Assembly: GCA_031763025.1 (NCBI GenBank)
Contig: JASSKH010000023.1
Span: forward strand, 1,302,001 to 1,366,000
Direction of reading: 5' to 3'
Source: Macrocystis pyrifera
Lineage: Eukaryota; Sar; Phaeophyceae; Laminariales; Laminariaceae
DNA length: 64,000 nucleotides
Under the pieces are notes generated by a model. That model was given only the letters and a program-made list of their open reading frames with translations. It was not told the origin of the DNA and made no database searches. Shown here piece by piece: positions 41,225 through 51,703 of the stretch; the stretch's first letter is position 1; the number at the start of each line of letters is the position of its first letter. Both the position numbers and the translations under genes were made by a program.

Positions 41225-41702
41225 ATCTATATAGGTTTTTATGTACACCATAGGTCCTATTAACTATGGACCCCCGTAATAGTTATTAGTCGGCTAGGTA
41301 TTGTATTTAGTGGCGGCGGTGCCAACTATCCAACTATTGTCACATTTTGGTTTCCTTGCTTGTGGGAAGGTTTGTTTGGTATGGGGTACGTATTTTCCAG
41401 CATCTCCAAGTAGAAGTACTACCACAGCTGTTAATAGTTGGCAACTAATCCAATACGACTGAGGGTCTAAGATGGTATTTGCTATTACGCGGGACCATAG
41501 TAAATAGGACCAAATATTTTTACTACGGAGGACGATAGTAAATAGGACATACGGTACACACAAAAACCTATATATTTTGCTCGTTTTACTAACAATTATA
41601 ATGGTCCTATTTACTATTGTCCATCGTAATAGTAAAAAAAGGTAAATATATAGGTTTTTGTGTGTAGAGTAGGTCCTACTTACTATGATCCTGCGTAATA
41701 GC
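41225..41702. mobile_element. Cluster of nested MITE D copies
   Basis: A half copy (41225-41284, ending ACTATGGACCCCCGTAATAG). A double-headed copy (41482-41580, GCTATTACGCGGGACCATAG then TACTACGGAGGACGATAGTA). A further copy (41601-41702, ACTATTGTCCATCGTAATAG...TACTATGATCCTGCGTAATA). The arrangement is best explained by MITEs inserting into or recombining with each other. Confidence 0.8.
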
Positions 41703-41756
41703 TCAATTATCAACTGTTCTTGGATCGCTGCATCGCTGGCGAGGAAAAATCTATTC

Positions 41757-42350
41757 TCTATTGTTAAGATCAGGCAGGCGGGACACTTTGTATTCCTGGA
41801 CTAGTTATTAAGGTTCGTTCTTACCGGAGAGCTTTTTTCCAGGATGTCCAAAGTTTGAAAAAAAATAAAAAAAATAATTGGAGATACGTATCAATATACG
41901 GAGGCGTTCTGTCAATATTCGTGAAATCCTCCAGAAGCAAAAAAACATGTTTGTTAGCTTTCACATATATATCTTTGGTAAGACTCAAGAAAATCCGGAA
42001 GATTGCAAAATTGCTCGAAAAAACCATGGAAATTATGGATAAAACGCTCTCCAATAAGAATGACCCTGCTCGCTGGTACTCACGTGTCTTGGTTGCATAA
42101 AGATAGAAGATCAGCTTTATTGTTTAAGGCCGTATTATAACACTAGCTAGCCCACTCTGATGGGCCGTATATGCAGATTTATGGGAAATTCATGGATACC
42201 CCGATTCCACGAACTAGAACATGAGTAGAAGATGCGGCTCTTCAAAACCCACTGCCACACCTTTGAACGGCGAGGCAACGAAGCCGGCAAAGTACGTAAA
42301 ATAAATGAAAGCAAGACCTAGCAGCCTTAAGGGGCAGGAATAAACCGTCA
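41757..42350 (+). repeat. Dispersed repeat L, copy 2, interrupted by MITE G
   Basis: TTGTTAAGATCAGGCAGGCG..GGACTAGTTATTAAG is followed, after the insertion at 41813-42065, by GCTCGCTGGTACTCACGTGT..GATAGAAGATCAGCTTTATT. It then has GATTCCACGAACTAGAACAT and GCGAGGCAACGAAGCCGGCA. It is collinear with copy 1 (minus, 7312-6796) and carries the same degraded RNase H-like tail. Confidence 0.75.
41813..42065. mobile_element. Miniature inverted-repeat element G, copy 2
   Basis: Left GTTCGTTCTTACCGGAGAGC, right GCTCTCCAATAAGAATGACC. It is 253 bases long, close to copy 1, and AT-rich inside. It splits repeat L at a place where copies 1 and 3 are continuous. Confidence 0.85.
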
Positions 42351-43185
42351 ATGAAAGCCATCGTCATGCCATCCGTACGGGGGGGAAGAATAGGAAGAAG
42401 ATGCATCTAAAAGCAAAAAGTGATTACCACAAACGAGAAGAAAAATAACACAGAAGCACATGGTCAAACGACCAAGAAGCGCAGCGGAGTAAACAACATC
42501 AGTCAGCGAGGGAACCATATACATACCTCTTGGAGTTAGTGACGACCTCGGGGACGGTGGGATCTTCTTCACCCGAGCATTTCTCATTGAAGGCAGTATC
42601 ATACCACTATGTTCCTGTCGTAAAAGAGGTCCCAGTCTGTTGTTGTCTATGTTATTTTGGGTCTTATTTCACTGGTAGTCTGCTACTGCGTGCCGCACGA
42701 GTATTTACCCTTACGGCAAAATGTAACACCAGCAAGAGACCTCCAAACGGGAACGGCATGTCCATATTTCTGGTGCATCCTCATAAGTCCGATACACTGG
42801 GACGAACTCAAAGTTTCCTGTCGTGATCAAAACCAGAGATAAATCTAGCCAATTTATACACACTTTGACTGTAGAACGAAGCCAAATAGTGTATGTTTTG
42901 CCTCCGGCGGCGCCTTCAAGGGAATCCTCCGGAAGCGCCCCCGGCACCTCCAGCGGGGCCCCCTCGGCCGGGACAAGCTTTTATGGCGTACGACAAACTA
43001 GTTGACTAAAGTCAGTTCGTTGGGTGGCTCTGCCAGCAAAATGGGAACTCCAGCCAACTCACAGCCCGACCGATTGAGCATCCCGCTCTGGCGCTGCAAG
43101 CCCTACAGACGCGCGAATCGTAGGTGTCGGTGCCTGACGCACGACGTACTGCCATGCCTCAGGCCAACAATCAATATTTCTACTA
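42351..43185. other. Unassigned stretch
   Basis: No recognised repeat or gene. Short frames (42530-42826 plus and 42823-43005 plus, with APSRESSGSAPGTSSGAPSA) show no domain. Confidence 0.4.
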
Positions 43186-43970
43186 TTGGATTTTTGGAAA
43201 AAAATTGAAGGGCTCTCAGAACTTTTCTTTTTAACGAAAAACCGCAATTTACTCGACGGTTCTGTCACAAACACATATAGACGCCTCGGGATACCACCGC
43301 TCGTCATCGACGCAGCAGGCCAGAGGTATAAGCAGACGGTCCAGTTCTTATACCTAGATGACATTATCCACGAAAACGCTGACCTCTTGCTCGAAATCGA
43401 CCGACGCACCCGTCTTATGTGAGCATGCCTCAAACGGTTCGGCCCGGAGCTGTATGATAGGATGACCGCCCCCCCTAGCCTGAAAGTCCGAATGCTGAAG
43501 GCCGAGGTGATTGAGACCCTGCTGTACGGGTGTGTGACGTGGACCCTCAGAGAGGTCACTTTGCCACGCTTCGAACGGCTCACCACCAAGTCCTGTTGCG
43601 GGTCATTGGCTTCCAGCGCCGACTTCCTCAGGTTGACCATACCATCCTCTCGTACGCGAAGGTCCTCCAGATGACACGTTGCGAGAGCATCGAAACGGCC
43701 ATTCGCAAAGAGTGGCTCTTCTTTGCGGGGGGGATGGCACGGCAAAGCAAGGAGCGATTACCCAGTCGAGTAATGTTCAGGACGATGGCTCGTGGGGAGA
43801 ACCAGAGATCTGGCGGACAGTTTAAGACTTGGCATAGATGCATAGTCGAAGACCTTAGGGAGTTCCGAGCCACTGAAGGGTCAACGGAACTTGCCCCCTT
43901 GGTGTTTGGATTTGAGACCGCGCTGTGGTCCACTGCTGCAAAAAAATGGGGAAGTGGTACCGGGGGATGC
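43186..43970 (+). pseudogene. LINE C-terminal domain, left part of an interrupted copy
   Basis: QRYKQTVQFLYLDDIIHENA at about 43324, then LLEIDRRTRLM. Next are SLKVRMLKAEVIETLLYGCV and a CESIETAIRKEWLFFAGGMA box. It ends with FRATEGSTELAPLVFGFETA and LWSTAAKKWGSGTG at 43970. The reading is collinear with other LINE copies. It stops mid-domain exactly where the 5.1-kb element Tpn1 starts, and resumes at 49092. Stops and shifts are fewer than in the copy at 15808, so this insertion is younger. Confidence 0.88.
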
Positions 43971-44284
43971 GGCCGCACTCTCATGGTCTTTCCTGATCGC
44001 CCATAAGGTTCTGGTCGAAAAATATAATGATCTATTGGTATTCATTTCAGTGTTTTAAACGGTTCTTATGTTTACGCCTAGAGTAGTTTTTTTTTTTTGC
44101 CAAGTACCAAAGCATCCTGATTGGGTGCTCCCATAAGGCTCCCATAAGGTTTGGCCAATCAACAGCACTATTCGCGCGGCGAGATCAATATGCGCGGCGC
44201 GATTAGGCTGGCATGCTGCATGCTGCCGCCATCCTCTGCCTGTGAGCCTGAAACAAGGCGCGGGTACGATACAAACTCAGATGC

Positions 44285-44400
44285 TTGCAGCAACTCAAAG
44301 GTGAAGAGGCGCTGGGCAAGCTGGTGGTGGTGGAGGTGCATTGTGGGTATTCAGCTGGTGGTGCTGGTGGGGACACAAAACCTCGGCGTGACGGGATGAA
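44285..44400 (+). pseudogene. Tpn1 conserved coding segment (LQQ-K-G motif)
   Basis: MQQLKGEEALGKLVVVEVHC aligns with the LQQHKGTAGLRKLLVIELFD segment of Tpn2 (minus strand, 56963-57226) at the same distance from the end. Conservation is better at the amino-acid level than for the flanking DNA. Upstream residues are frame-shifted here. The function is unknown. Confidence 0.45.
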
Positions 44401-45777
44401 AACCTATATATACCAGGTAGTCACCAGGGAGCGCTTCCAGATTCCGTGTGCAAGGCCTGCACGGCAGAGGGGGGGGCTTCTATGTACGAAGGTGCGCGTG
44501 TAAGTTGTCGTGTTGTGTCACATGCTGCTTGTGTGCTCCCTGGAGATACGAGTAATCTACCATCTACGAGTGTCGCCTGTTGGTGCAGAAATTTTATACC
44601 TGGTACCTAAAAGAGTACTGCACCACAACAAAACTGCTGTACCGTAGGTACTATTAGTTCTGCTGCTGTTGTTTATTCGTACCTACCTGATGTCCGAGCA
44701 CCACAGGAGTCCCTCCCGCAGATCTCTAAGACTGCTTGTGCCGTACGGGCTTCACAAGGGCATCTGTGCTCGTACCACAACAGCAGCAGTTGTCTGAATT
44801 TTTCACGCCTCCCGTACTGACTGCACGTAGATACTAGTACCAGTGTGCGCAGGCGAGGTACTGCTGCTTTACCAGGTACTGACTGCTGTAAGAGAATGTT
44901 GCCTACGAGGGAGGCACCTGTTTGGTGCGTCACAACTTGCACGGCTGCCGTGTGCCGGTCGCAACCTGCGCAGCAATCCCTCCAGTAGATAGCTGTCGCC
45001 TGTGCCCCACGAGCTCTCTCTACACTTTACCTACCATTACACAAGGCAGCAGCCGTGGTCTGCATTGTTTTTCTATGGTTGGGAGATGCGTTTTTATGAA
45101 GAAAGCGCAGAGGAATTCGAGGCGGTAGAGCAGGCCCTCCGCCACAAGGTCAGGAGTCAAGACCATGTAGACCGAAAAAACGAGTGGCATCGCTTTTTTC
45201 ATACCTACCGAAGGTTAGCTTCAACGGTATACGTGAAATTCACGTCGGGTGCGAGACTTGATCCCATATAAGTTCGTCGAGTGCCGTGTTGCCAAGTGAA
45301 TATACGGCCGCAACGTGGCAAGGATTTTTATTGGGTTTCCCGTCAAGTAAGTTGTCACTGCTGTTCCGCACAACCTATGACGTTGCCACTGCTGTTTTGT
45401 CCTATTCTTGTTCGTTGCTACCTCTATCAGGATGATCCCGTCATCATGAGCATGATGAGATCTTCTTCCGAGATATAATAGCATCGGCGGCCCATTTGGT
45501 GGGCCAATCTGGTTGAAGACCCAGCAATCTTTGCTGAGGGACGAAGCGAGAAAGGCCGCACGTCAAGGCTGACTGACAGACTGATTCCGATGGCCTGCCA
45601 ATACAGTATCCAGGCAAGGGAGTATTTTGCGGCTGGCTTTCTAATGTATCAGCGTGCTTGCAGTACAAATGGTGCAGAAGAGTGTATATGCATCTGCTCG
45701 CATGCAGGGAGATTCTATGGCCACTCTTGATCACACCACGATCTTGATATTGCTGACGTAGGGTGTGGGGGGGTGTG

Positions 45778-45886
45778 CTATTACGGGGGACCATAGTAAA
45801 TAGGACCAAATATTGTGAGTAAAAACAGCGAAATATATAGGTTTTGTGTGTACGGTAGGTCCTATTTAATATGTTCCCTCGTAATA
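45778..45886. mobile_element. MITE D, copy inside Tpn1
   Basis: CTATTACGGGGGACCATAGT at the left and ATATGTTCCCTCGTAATA at the right, with ATATATAGGTTTTGTGTGTA inside. It is a complete 109-bp copy. Confidence 0.88.
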
Positions 45887-46296
45887 AATATCATGAATGG
45901 TCGTAGTCGTACGACCATAGACCCTCGCATCCCTATCATGCAGGGACGGAGCATAACTTTCAAGGGGGGGGTATGAGCAGCTGGTACACGGGGCCATGCA
46001 GGAATAGTTTGATCGAGTGCTGGATATGGTGCCACTGACTTAATCAGTGTTTTTGTTCCGACATTGACACGCAATATTTGCTATCGCCTGAATAGGTTGT
46101 ACTCACCCGTGTGAAATAATCGTCTTCGTACTGTTGGGCAACGCCAAGTATCCGAACTGGATTTCCACAATATCTGACTGTGACGTTGGGGCCCAATCCA
46201 GTTATCGTAGCAGGATGCCAAAGGCGCGGGAGGTATTGAAGAATTATGTCACGATAGAATCAATGCTACTACGCAGTCGTGGAGGTTGATGCATAC

Positions 46297-46580
46297 TGTG
46301 ATATGGGTGGAGTATTCATGGGAGTTCTGTCTCTCTCTCTCCTTTAGTCTCCCTTTCAGTGGTTGTTCTCAGCGAACACCCCCTCGTCGTAGTATTTGGG
46401 TCTTATTACGAGGTGTGTGGGGATCTATAGCCTCATTTCTTTCGTTACGAATAGCCGCATCTTCGATCACCTTTTTCCTGGCCGTTTGGGATGAACTTTG
46501 ACATCACCCTCCGACCATTTTGTGGTCTGCATATACGACTATTCAGGGTGGGCTAATGTGATATGGGTGGAGTATTCATG
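46297..46580. repeat. Direct repeat TGTGATATGGGTGGAGTATT, 260 bp apart
   Basis: TGTGATATGGGTGGAGTATT plus CATGGG occurs at 46297 and at 46557. The sequence after the second copy (AGTCTCACGAATACGAGAAT, GCGGATATTCCGTTAGTCGA twice in variant form) has the texture of an LTR. No partner was found, so a solo or truncated LTR is only a possibility. Confidence 0.5.
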
Positions 46581-47199
46581 GGCTATAGATATAGATAATA
46601 CGTTGCAGTCTTGTAGTCTCACGAATACGAGAATAATCCAAAGAATGGATTAACCCGGCGGATATTCCGTTAGTCGAGAGTATCGTTCTTTTAGGAATGT
46701 TCCCTAGGGCGGATAGCCCGTTAGACGAGAGTAATGTTCCTTGACGCAGATAGGACTACGAAGTGAGAAGTTCTTATACTAGCAGAAGAACGATCGGTAG
46801 CCATAGGAAAGTTCTGTAGGAGTACATCAGATAAGAGGAATTTAGGAGAGCTTGTGGCATGGGGTGGGACGAGTATATCTGGGCGTCGAGTCCCGCCCCC
46901 CTACCTCTCACTTCTCTAACAGAGCACCTCCTCAGCTCTCGCCATCAATAAGAAGATCTAAATCAGAAGAAGCGAAGCACTGCTTTCCAGCTGCCAGAAC
47001 CACCTGCGTCCCTTTACCACTACCCTTACCACTACCCTAGAGCGGTCTCCGCTTCACAATACCCCTCGAGCAGGGCTGTTTCGCTTCCGTTTTACTCGAG
47101 TCGCCTGCCGCCCTAGTAAAACATACCGGCCACCCCTCTAAGCCCAGCACCACTTTAATGACGCTCGTCGTACCGACGGAGCTCTGTACACTTTCCTAA

Positions 47200-48540
47200 T
47201 CCGTCATTGAGGTGTACGATGTCGTCGCCGATATGGAAGCCGATAAATATTGCGGTGGTCGTCTCGATAATGAGCAACAAGGCCGGCCACCTTGAGGCGT
47301 ACTGTTAAAACATCGAACGAAACCTATCCCGTTTTCTTCAGTTCTGGGTGCTCGAGCGAGGCCCTATACCGTTCTGGTAATGTATTTACTGTTTTTGGGC
47401 TAGCATGACACGTGCTACCCACATCCCGCGCCCCACGGGTGATGACGCAGGCATCAGCAGGGAAGCGCTAAGGTCCGTTCGAGAGAAATATGAGCCCACC
47501 AGGACAAGCTGCGCGCTCCCGTGGATAGTGGAGGTCCCGCAGGCGCCACGCGTGGTATCGATCGACGACGACCTTCAGTATAAACAGATAGTATGCAGAA
47601 CATCAAGCTGTTCGAGATTAGGGGACACAAGAGTATTGCTGTGCAGTCTTCAATGACATCGGTGTCTTGGCACGTTTGCCCGCACGTCGTATCAACTGGA
47701 TATTTTATAACAGTGGGGGCATAAAAATAACACCAGAATCAGTTGTTTGGATCACAAGGTGGGAGGGCACATTCACTGCTGTGTACCAGACGAGCGTTGT
47801 CGCGACTTAAGACAGTCGTCGGAGAAGAACGTCATTTGTAAATTCAGTCGGCAGTGCGAGTTGGATGCGCCTGAGACGAAATACATCAGGCGGGCTTCAA
47901 TTCTGGCCGGTCGCACAAGCACTAGTAGTGTGTGTCAAGTGCAGGCAATTGGATAGTACTACTCAGATCAAACTATATGATGTACGACGCGTGCAACGTG
48001 CACACTGACTCGTTATGTTTCAAGCAGATATCATAGGTTTTAGCCGACCTTATTTTACCCCTTTGAGAACAAGATGATGATGGTATTTTCTTGTGTTGCG
48101 CATTCTTCCAATCAACGTTTTCACGTGCCTTGGTTGTTTCGCACGAATTGTAGGTATACTCTCATGCAATTACACCCGACACTTTCAGTCGGCGCACAGC
48201 GTCCAAGAGCGGGGTGCGCTTGAGCTATATGCGAAGATAATTTTTTTGTTTGTATGCTTCGGGGGGCTGTGGGAGCAGTGATCAACGCAGACTGCTTCTG
48301 CGCGGTTCAACCAAATAGAATTCACGACTGCTACTATTGTCGAGGGGCAAACCATTAAGAATGTCAAAACATGATACCACATTATGGGACAAAGAAATTA
48401 CTTGATATTGTCTATATGTACCACGTACAAGAGAAGATGCGCATTTTTGTGTTTCTATCTTACATAGCCTTCCACCTGCACGTACTCGTTTAAGCTTCAT
48501 TCCACTCGGTCGGCAAAGCTGCTCACTCACGGTGAGTGTG
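47200..48540 (+). pseudogene. Tpn1 main conserved region, putative multi-exon transposon gene
   Basis: This region aligns with Tpn2 54570-53240 (minus) throughout. Shared peptides include YDVVADMEA (NDVVADMEA in Tpn2) and MSNKAGHLEAYC (LSNRAGHLEAYC). MTRATHIPRPTGDDAGI pairs with MTRPSHV..LTGGNAGI, and VEVPQAPRV with VEAPQVPLV. APETKYIRRASILA pairs with TPETKCVRRAAILA. A splice-donor-like CTCACG|GTGAGTG at 48525-48537 matches CTCACG|GTAAGTA in Tpn2. The frame is broken by several stops. No known transposase motif was found. Confidence 0.55.
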
Positions 48541-49091
48541 TTCGTGATGTTGCCACATCAAACATCGACTAATTTCAAATTCCAAGAAGAAAGGGAAGAA
48601 GACCTATCTATCTATACAGGCAGAGCGAAATAAGAAAGAGAGAGTGAACATCATATCTGCTGTATGCGAGTAAATGGCCCCCAAAGCAAGTACTGCAGCA
48701 GTAATATAAAGAAAAATGAGGCAAGGCTGCACATGCGGTATGTAGGCCTTGTGCGCTCGTAAGAAAAAAGGACGGAAACAAAACTAAATTCTGCTGCACT
48801 CAAAACACACCAGTACCACGGCAAATGCGAGCGCAACTCGAGATGGCTTGCAACGAGACAAGTCCCATGCGTTAGCTCAAGATGGCCCGCTTCTGCAGAT
48901 ACCGGGGTTGTGGAAATCGGTAACGTACAGCTCTCGCAATCGGTAATGCAAAAACACGACTATTTCATGCAGACACTCGTAAAATATTGGGAGCCTGTAC
49001 ACACCGCTGCGTTTTGTTTGGAATTATTTTTGGCGCTTTGCGCCAAATGAGTTTAATTGCCCATAGGAGGTAAGACCATGAAAGTGCGGCC

Positions 49092-49560
49092 AGGAAGCAG
49101 CCGCACGGCTCATGGTGAGATGGCACGAGGCTGAGGCTGAGCTGAGTAGGCAGCGGCGCGCATCCGCCATGGGTAGTGTCCAAGGGAATTGGGGGAGGGG
49201 GGGCAACAGGAGGAGTGGAAGAAAACCCGACCAATGGAATGCGGAGACGGGGGGGGAACAGGAGTAGAAGGGAAACTGCAGTGGACGAAAGTAGGAGGGA
49301 GATGGCAGACAGGGTAGCAAGGCACCGGGAAGACTAGCAAGTAGAACATGCCTATACTACTCGTGCCATCAACTGGTGCAGCTGGTTCGAACGTGGTCTT
49401 CCTTTGTCTTCATTTTGTTTTTGTTTTTTCTTGCGCTGATCCTCTGTGATTTTCACTTTATTTCTTTCTCTTCCTTTCTTCGATTGCTAAGCCTAATTGA
49501 AGGAGTCGGGTGGCGTGGGTGTATGACGAGCCTGCTGTGTTTGTTTCGTACTGTCTGACG
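49092..49560 (+). pseudogene. LINE 3' end, right part of the copy split by Tpn1
   Basis: AGGAAGCAGCCGCACGGCTC resumes the LINE text that stopped at 43970. It is followed by MVRWHEAEA-like and RRQRRASAMGSVQGNWGRG-like reading, and then the 3' UTR (GTAGAACATGCCTATACTAC, GGTTCGAACGTGGTCTTCCT, GATCCTCTGTGATTTTCACT). The order matches 15808-16800. Confidence 0.85.
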
Positions 49561-49780
49561 CCGAGAGGGCGGGCATAGTTGACAAACGCAGGACCGTAGC
49601 GGCAGCCAGGGTAGCAAGGTACCAGGCGGACTAACAGGGAGAACCTGGCTATGCTACTCGTACCACGAACTGCTGCCGCTACCTGGAGGATGCTTTGTGC
49701 TTTGGTTTGCCTGTTATTCTTCCTTGGTTCTTGGTCTTATTCTGTTTACGATGAGTTGTGGTGTTTTTATTATTTTTCTT
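49556..49780 (+). repeat. LINE 3' UTR-type repeat B
   Basis: GACGCCGAGAGGGCGGGCAT, TTGACAAACGCAGGACCGTA, GAGAACCTGGCTATGCTACT and CCTTGGTTCTTGGTCTTATT. It continues directly into foldback element A, the same order (B then A) seen inverted at 24600-24360. Confidence 0.7.
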
Positions 49781-49796
49781 TTTTTTTCAGTTCGTT

Positions 49797-50485
49797 ATTT
49801 CCAAGTGTCTGTCACATCCCCTGCGGGGGCGCACGACAGTTTGTTTCTTAGACTTCTTTCTTATTTATTCTCTTTCGATTTGTTATTGTTTTTTCTTTGG
49901 TTAACTTCGTTTATTTATTTCTTGGAATGTGTGTGTCGTGCCTGTTGTATCCATTATGATTGAACATGGCATTGCGTTGCCCACTGCTGCTGTACTTACT
50001 GCATACCTGGTACGTTGCAACGTAGTATCTCTGTGGCGTAGCTTTGTGACCACACAACTTGTATCTCTTCTAGGGTTGAAGAATCGGCACGGACACTGGT
50101 TGTGCTCGATTTGTGCGTGTTCTTCACATTAAACCGTTCTTTCTACCCGTCGACATCCAGCACAACCAGTGTCCGTGCCGATTATTAAATCCTATTAATA
50201 GAAGAGGTACAAGTTATGCGGTCACAAAGGTACGCCACAGAGATACTACGTACGTTGCCTAGAATGCAGTAGCCACAGCAGCAATGGGCAATGCAAGGTC
50301 ATGTCACCATACTGGATACGATAGGCACGACATACACATTCCATGAAATAGAGAAACGAAACGAAACAAAGAAAAAAACGAAAACAAAATCAAAGACAAA
50401 TCGAAAGAGAAAAAGAAACAAGAAGAAATATAAGAAACAAACTGTCGTGCCCCCCACGCAGGGGATGTGGCAGACACTTGAAAAA
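49797..50485. mobile_element. Foldback element A, most complete copy
   Basis: Left arm from CAAGTGTCTGTCACATCCCC and GAATGTGTGTGTCGTGCCTG to GAAGAATCGGCACGGACACT and GGTTGTGCTC. Centre TGTTCTTCACATTAAACCGT and TCGACATCCAGCACAACC. The right arm mirrors back through AGTGTCCGTGCCGATTATTA and GGCACGACATACACATTCCA to GGGGATGTGGCAGACACTTG. Arms are about 300 bases and the symmetry centre is near 50141. There is no coding capacity. It defines the family. Confidence 0.85.
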
Positions 50486-51320
50486 AACGAGCTCGACGGG
50501 TAGAAAGTACGGTTTGATGTGAAGAATACACACACACTTCCCTTACTTTTCCGATATCTTTCTTGAGTAGTTTTTCGTTTTCTCCCGTGTCGTGTTGACA
50601 GTTGGACTGTTCGTCCGTAGTCCCACTTCTGAGGACGTTATGAATTTCTATCAAACCTCTTCAAAATCCATTATCTCTGGTCCCACCTCTGACAAACAGA
50701 GTCTACTGGTCTTATTATTTTATATTATTTATTTTTTTTGAAGCTGAGCCAGAAAAAACTGATTGGCTGCTCCAAACATTAGCCTATTAATAGGACTCTG
50801 GAGAAACGGCAAATTGTTCCTGAACGCTCTGGACAAACTCCGGGGTGCATTCTGATGAATGTACCGGTGTTTTGGACTCTCCCGCTGAGTAAAACGCGTA
50901 TCTGGTACATTCGTCCGAAAAACTTGGTTCCTGGAGCCCAGAAATAATCTCCCGTACCAGTAGTAGTTGGTCTATGATACCCCGAGTGCCATTTTTTTTG
51001 TAATTTTCGTGTCTTTTCAAGAGGACAGACCCTGTGTACATAAAGTGAACGAAAAAATAAGAAGAAAGCGAAGTCACACTCTACCATGTCAGAATTGAGA
51101 ACAAAGAAGCTTTGTGAAAAATGAAATACCATGTTTTTTCCCAGTTTTTGTTATACACACTTGATTTTAGTGCACCCGCTATGTCTGGCACGCAACAAAG
51201 AACGGGAGGATCATTTTTTTCCCGTACCCTTGTTGTGAAGAAAATAAGTACGTAGGAGATCTTGCCTTTGTTTGTCAAGCTGAAACTTATGGAAACCCAA
51301 AACAGGAAAACAAAGCAGGA
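50486..51320. other. Gene-free stretch with a possible A tail
   Basis: GACGGGTAGAAAGTACGGTTTG and GTGAAGAATACACACACA (50491-50535) are another short A centre. A minus-strand frame of about 115 codons (50779-51132) reads QSFFVLNSDMVECDFAFFLF and YQIRVLLSGRVQNTGTFIRM. No domain could be recognised. Confidence 0.4.
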
Positions 51321-51324
51321 TATC

Positions 51325-51575
51325 CGTTAGGCCGAATCTTCTAAGACGAGCGTTTCGAGCCGTAAGTCGGACTGAAAAATCTGCGAAAACCATTTGTCTT
51401 AATCCACTTTTTGCGCCTTAGCGCGTCTCTGATTCGTCTTAGCGCGTCTTAGATTCGTCTCGGCACGTGTTAGATTCGTCTTGGCACGTCTTAGAGTCGT
51501 CTTAGCACGTCTTAGGTTCCTCTAGGCACGTCTAAGATTCGCAGATTCGTCTTGGCAGCACTAAGACAGACTTTA
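51325..51575. repeat. Repeat M copy 1 with CGTCTTAGATTCGTCTTGGC minisatellite
   Basis: It starts TAGGCCGAATCTTCTAAGAC. From about 51415 there are eight or more units of about 22 bases, (G/C)CGTCTTAGATTCGTCTTGGCA with substitutions. Copy 2 lies reversed at 57850-57680. The plus strand reads R-L-R-F-V type nonsense and is not coding. Confidence 0.75.
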
Positions 51576-51591
51576 TGTCGAAAAATTGCAG

Positions 51592-51703
51592 TTATTACGG
51601 GGGGCCATACTTAACAGGACCTATGGTGTACGTAAAAAACCTAAATATTAAACTATTTTTACTAACAAAATTTGGTCCCGTTAACTATGGACCCCCGTAA
51701 TAG
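51592..51703. mobile_element. MITE D, complete copy
   Basis: TTATTACGGGGGGCCATACT at the left, TTAACTATGGACCCCCGTAA at the right. It encloses ACCTATGGTGTACGTAAAAA and GGTCCCGTTAAC-type subterminal text. Confidence 0.88.

Larger units (their letters stand above)
43971..49091 (+). mobile_element. Tpn1, 5.1-kb DNA transposon inserted in a LINE
   Basis: The left end GGCCGCACTCTCATGGTCTT and the complement of the right end, GGCCGCACTTTCATGGTCTT, differ at one of 20 positions. The LINE reads on across both edges, which fixes the boundaries. Flanks GGGGATGC and (C)AGGAAGC match at only about 5 of 8 positions, so the target duplication is eroded or imperfect. The last 2 kb (47100-49091) and the first 430 bases are homologous to Tpn2. 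The interior also holds a MITE D (45778-45886). No transposase was recognised. The shared frames are broken, so this copy is inactive. Confidence 0.82.

Noticed and set aside
43971-49091. Clear 8-bp target duplication for Tpn1
   Set aside because: Flanks GGGGATGC and (C)AGGAAGC agree at only about five positions, so I do not claim it.
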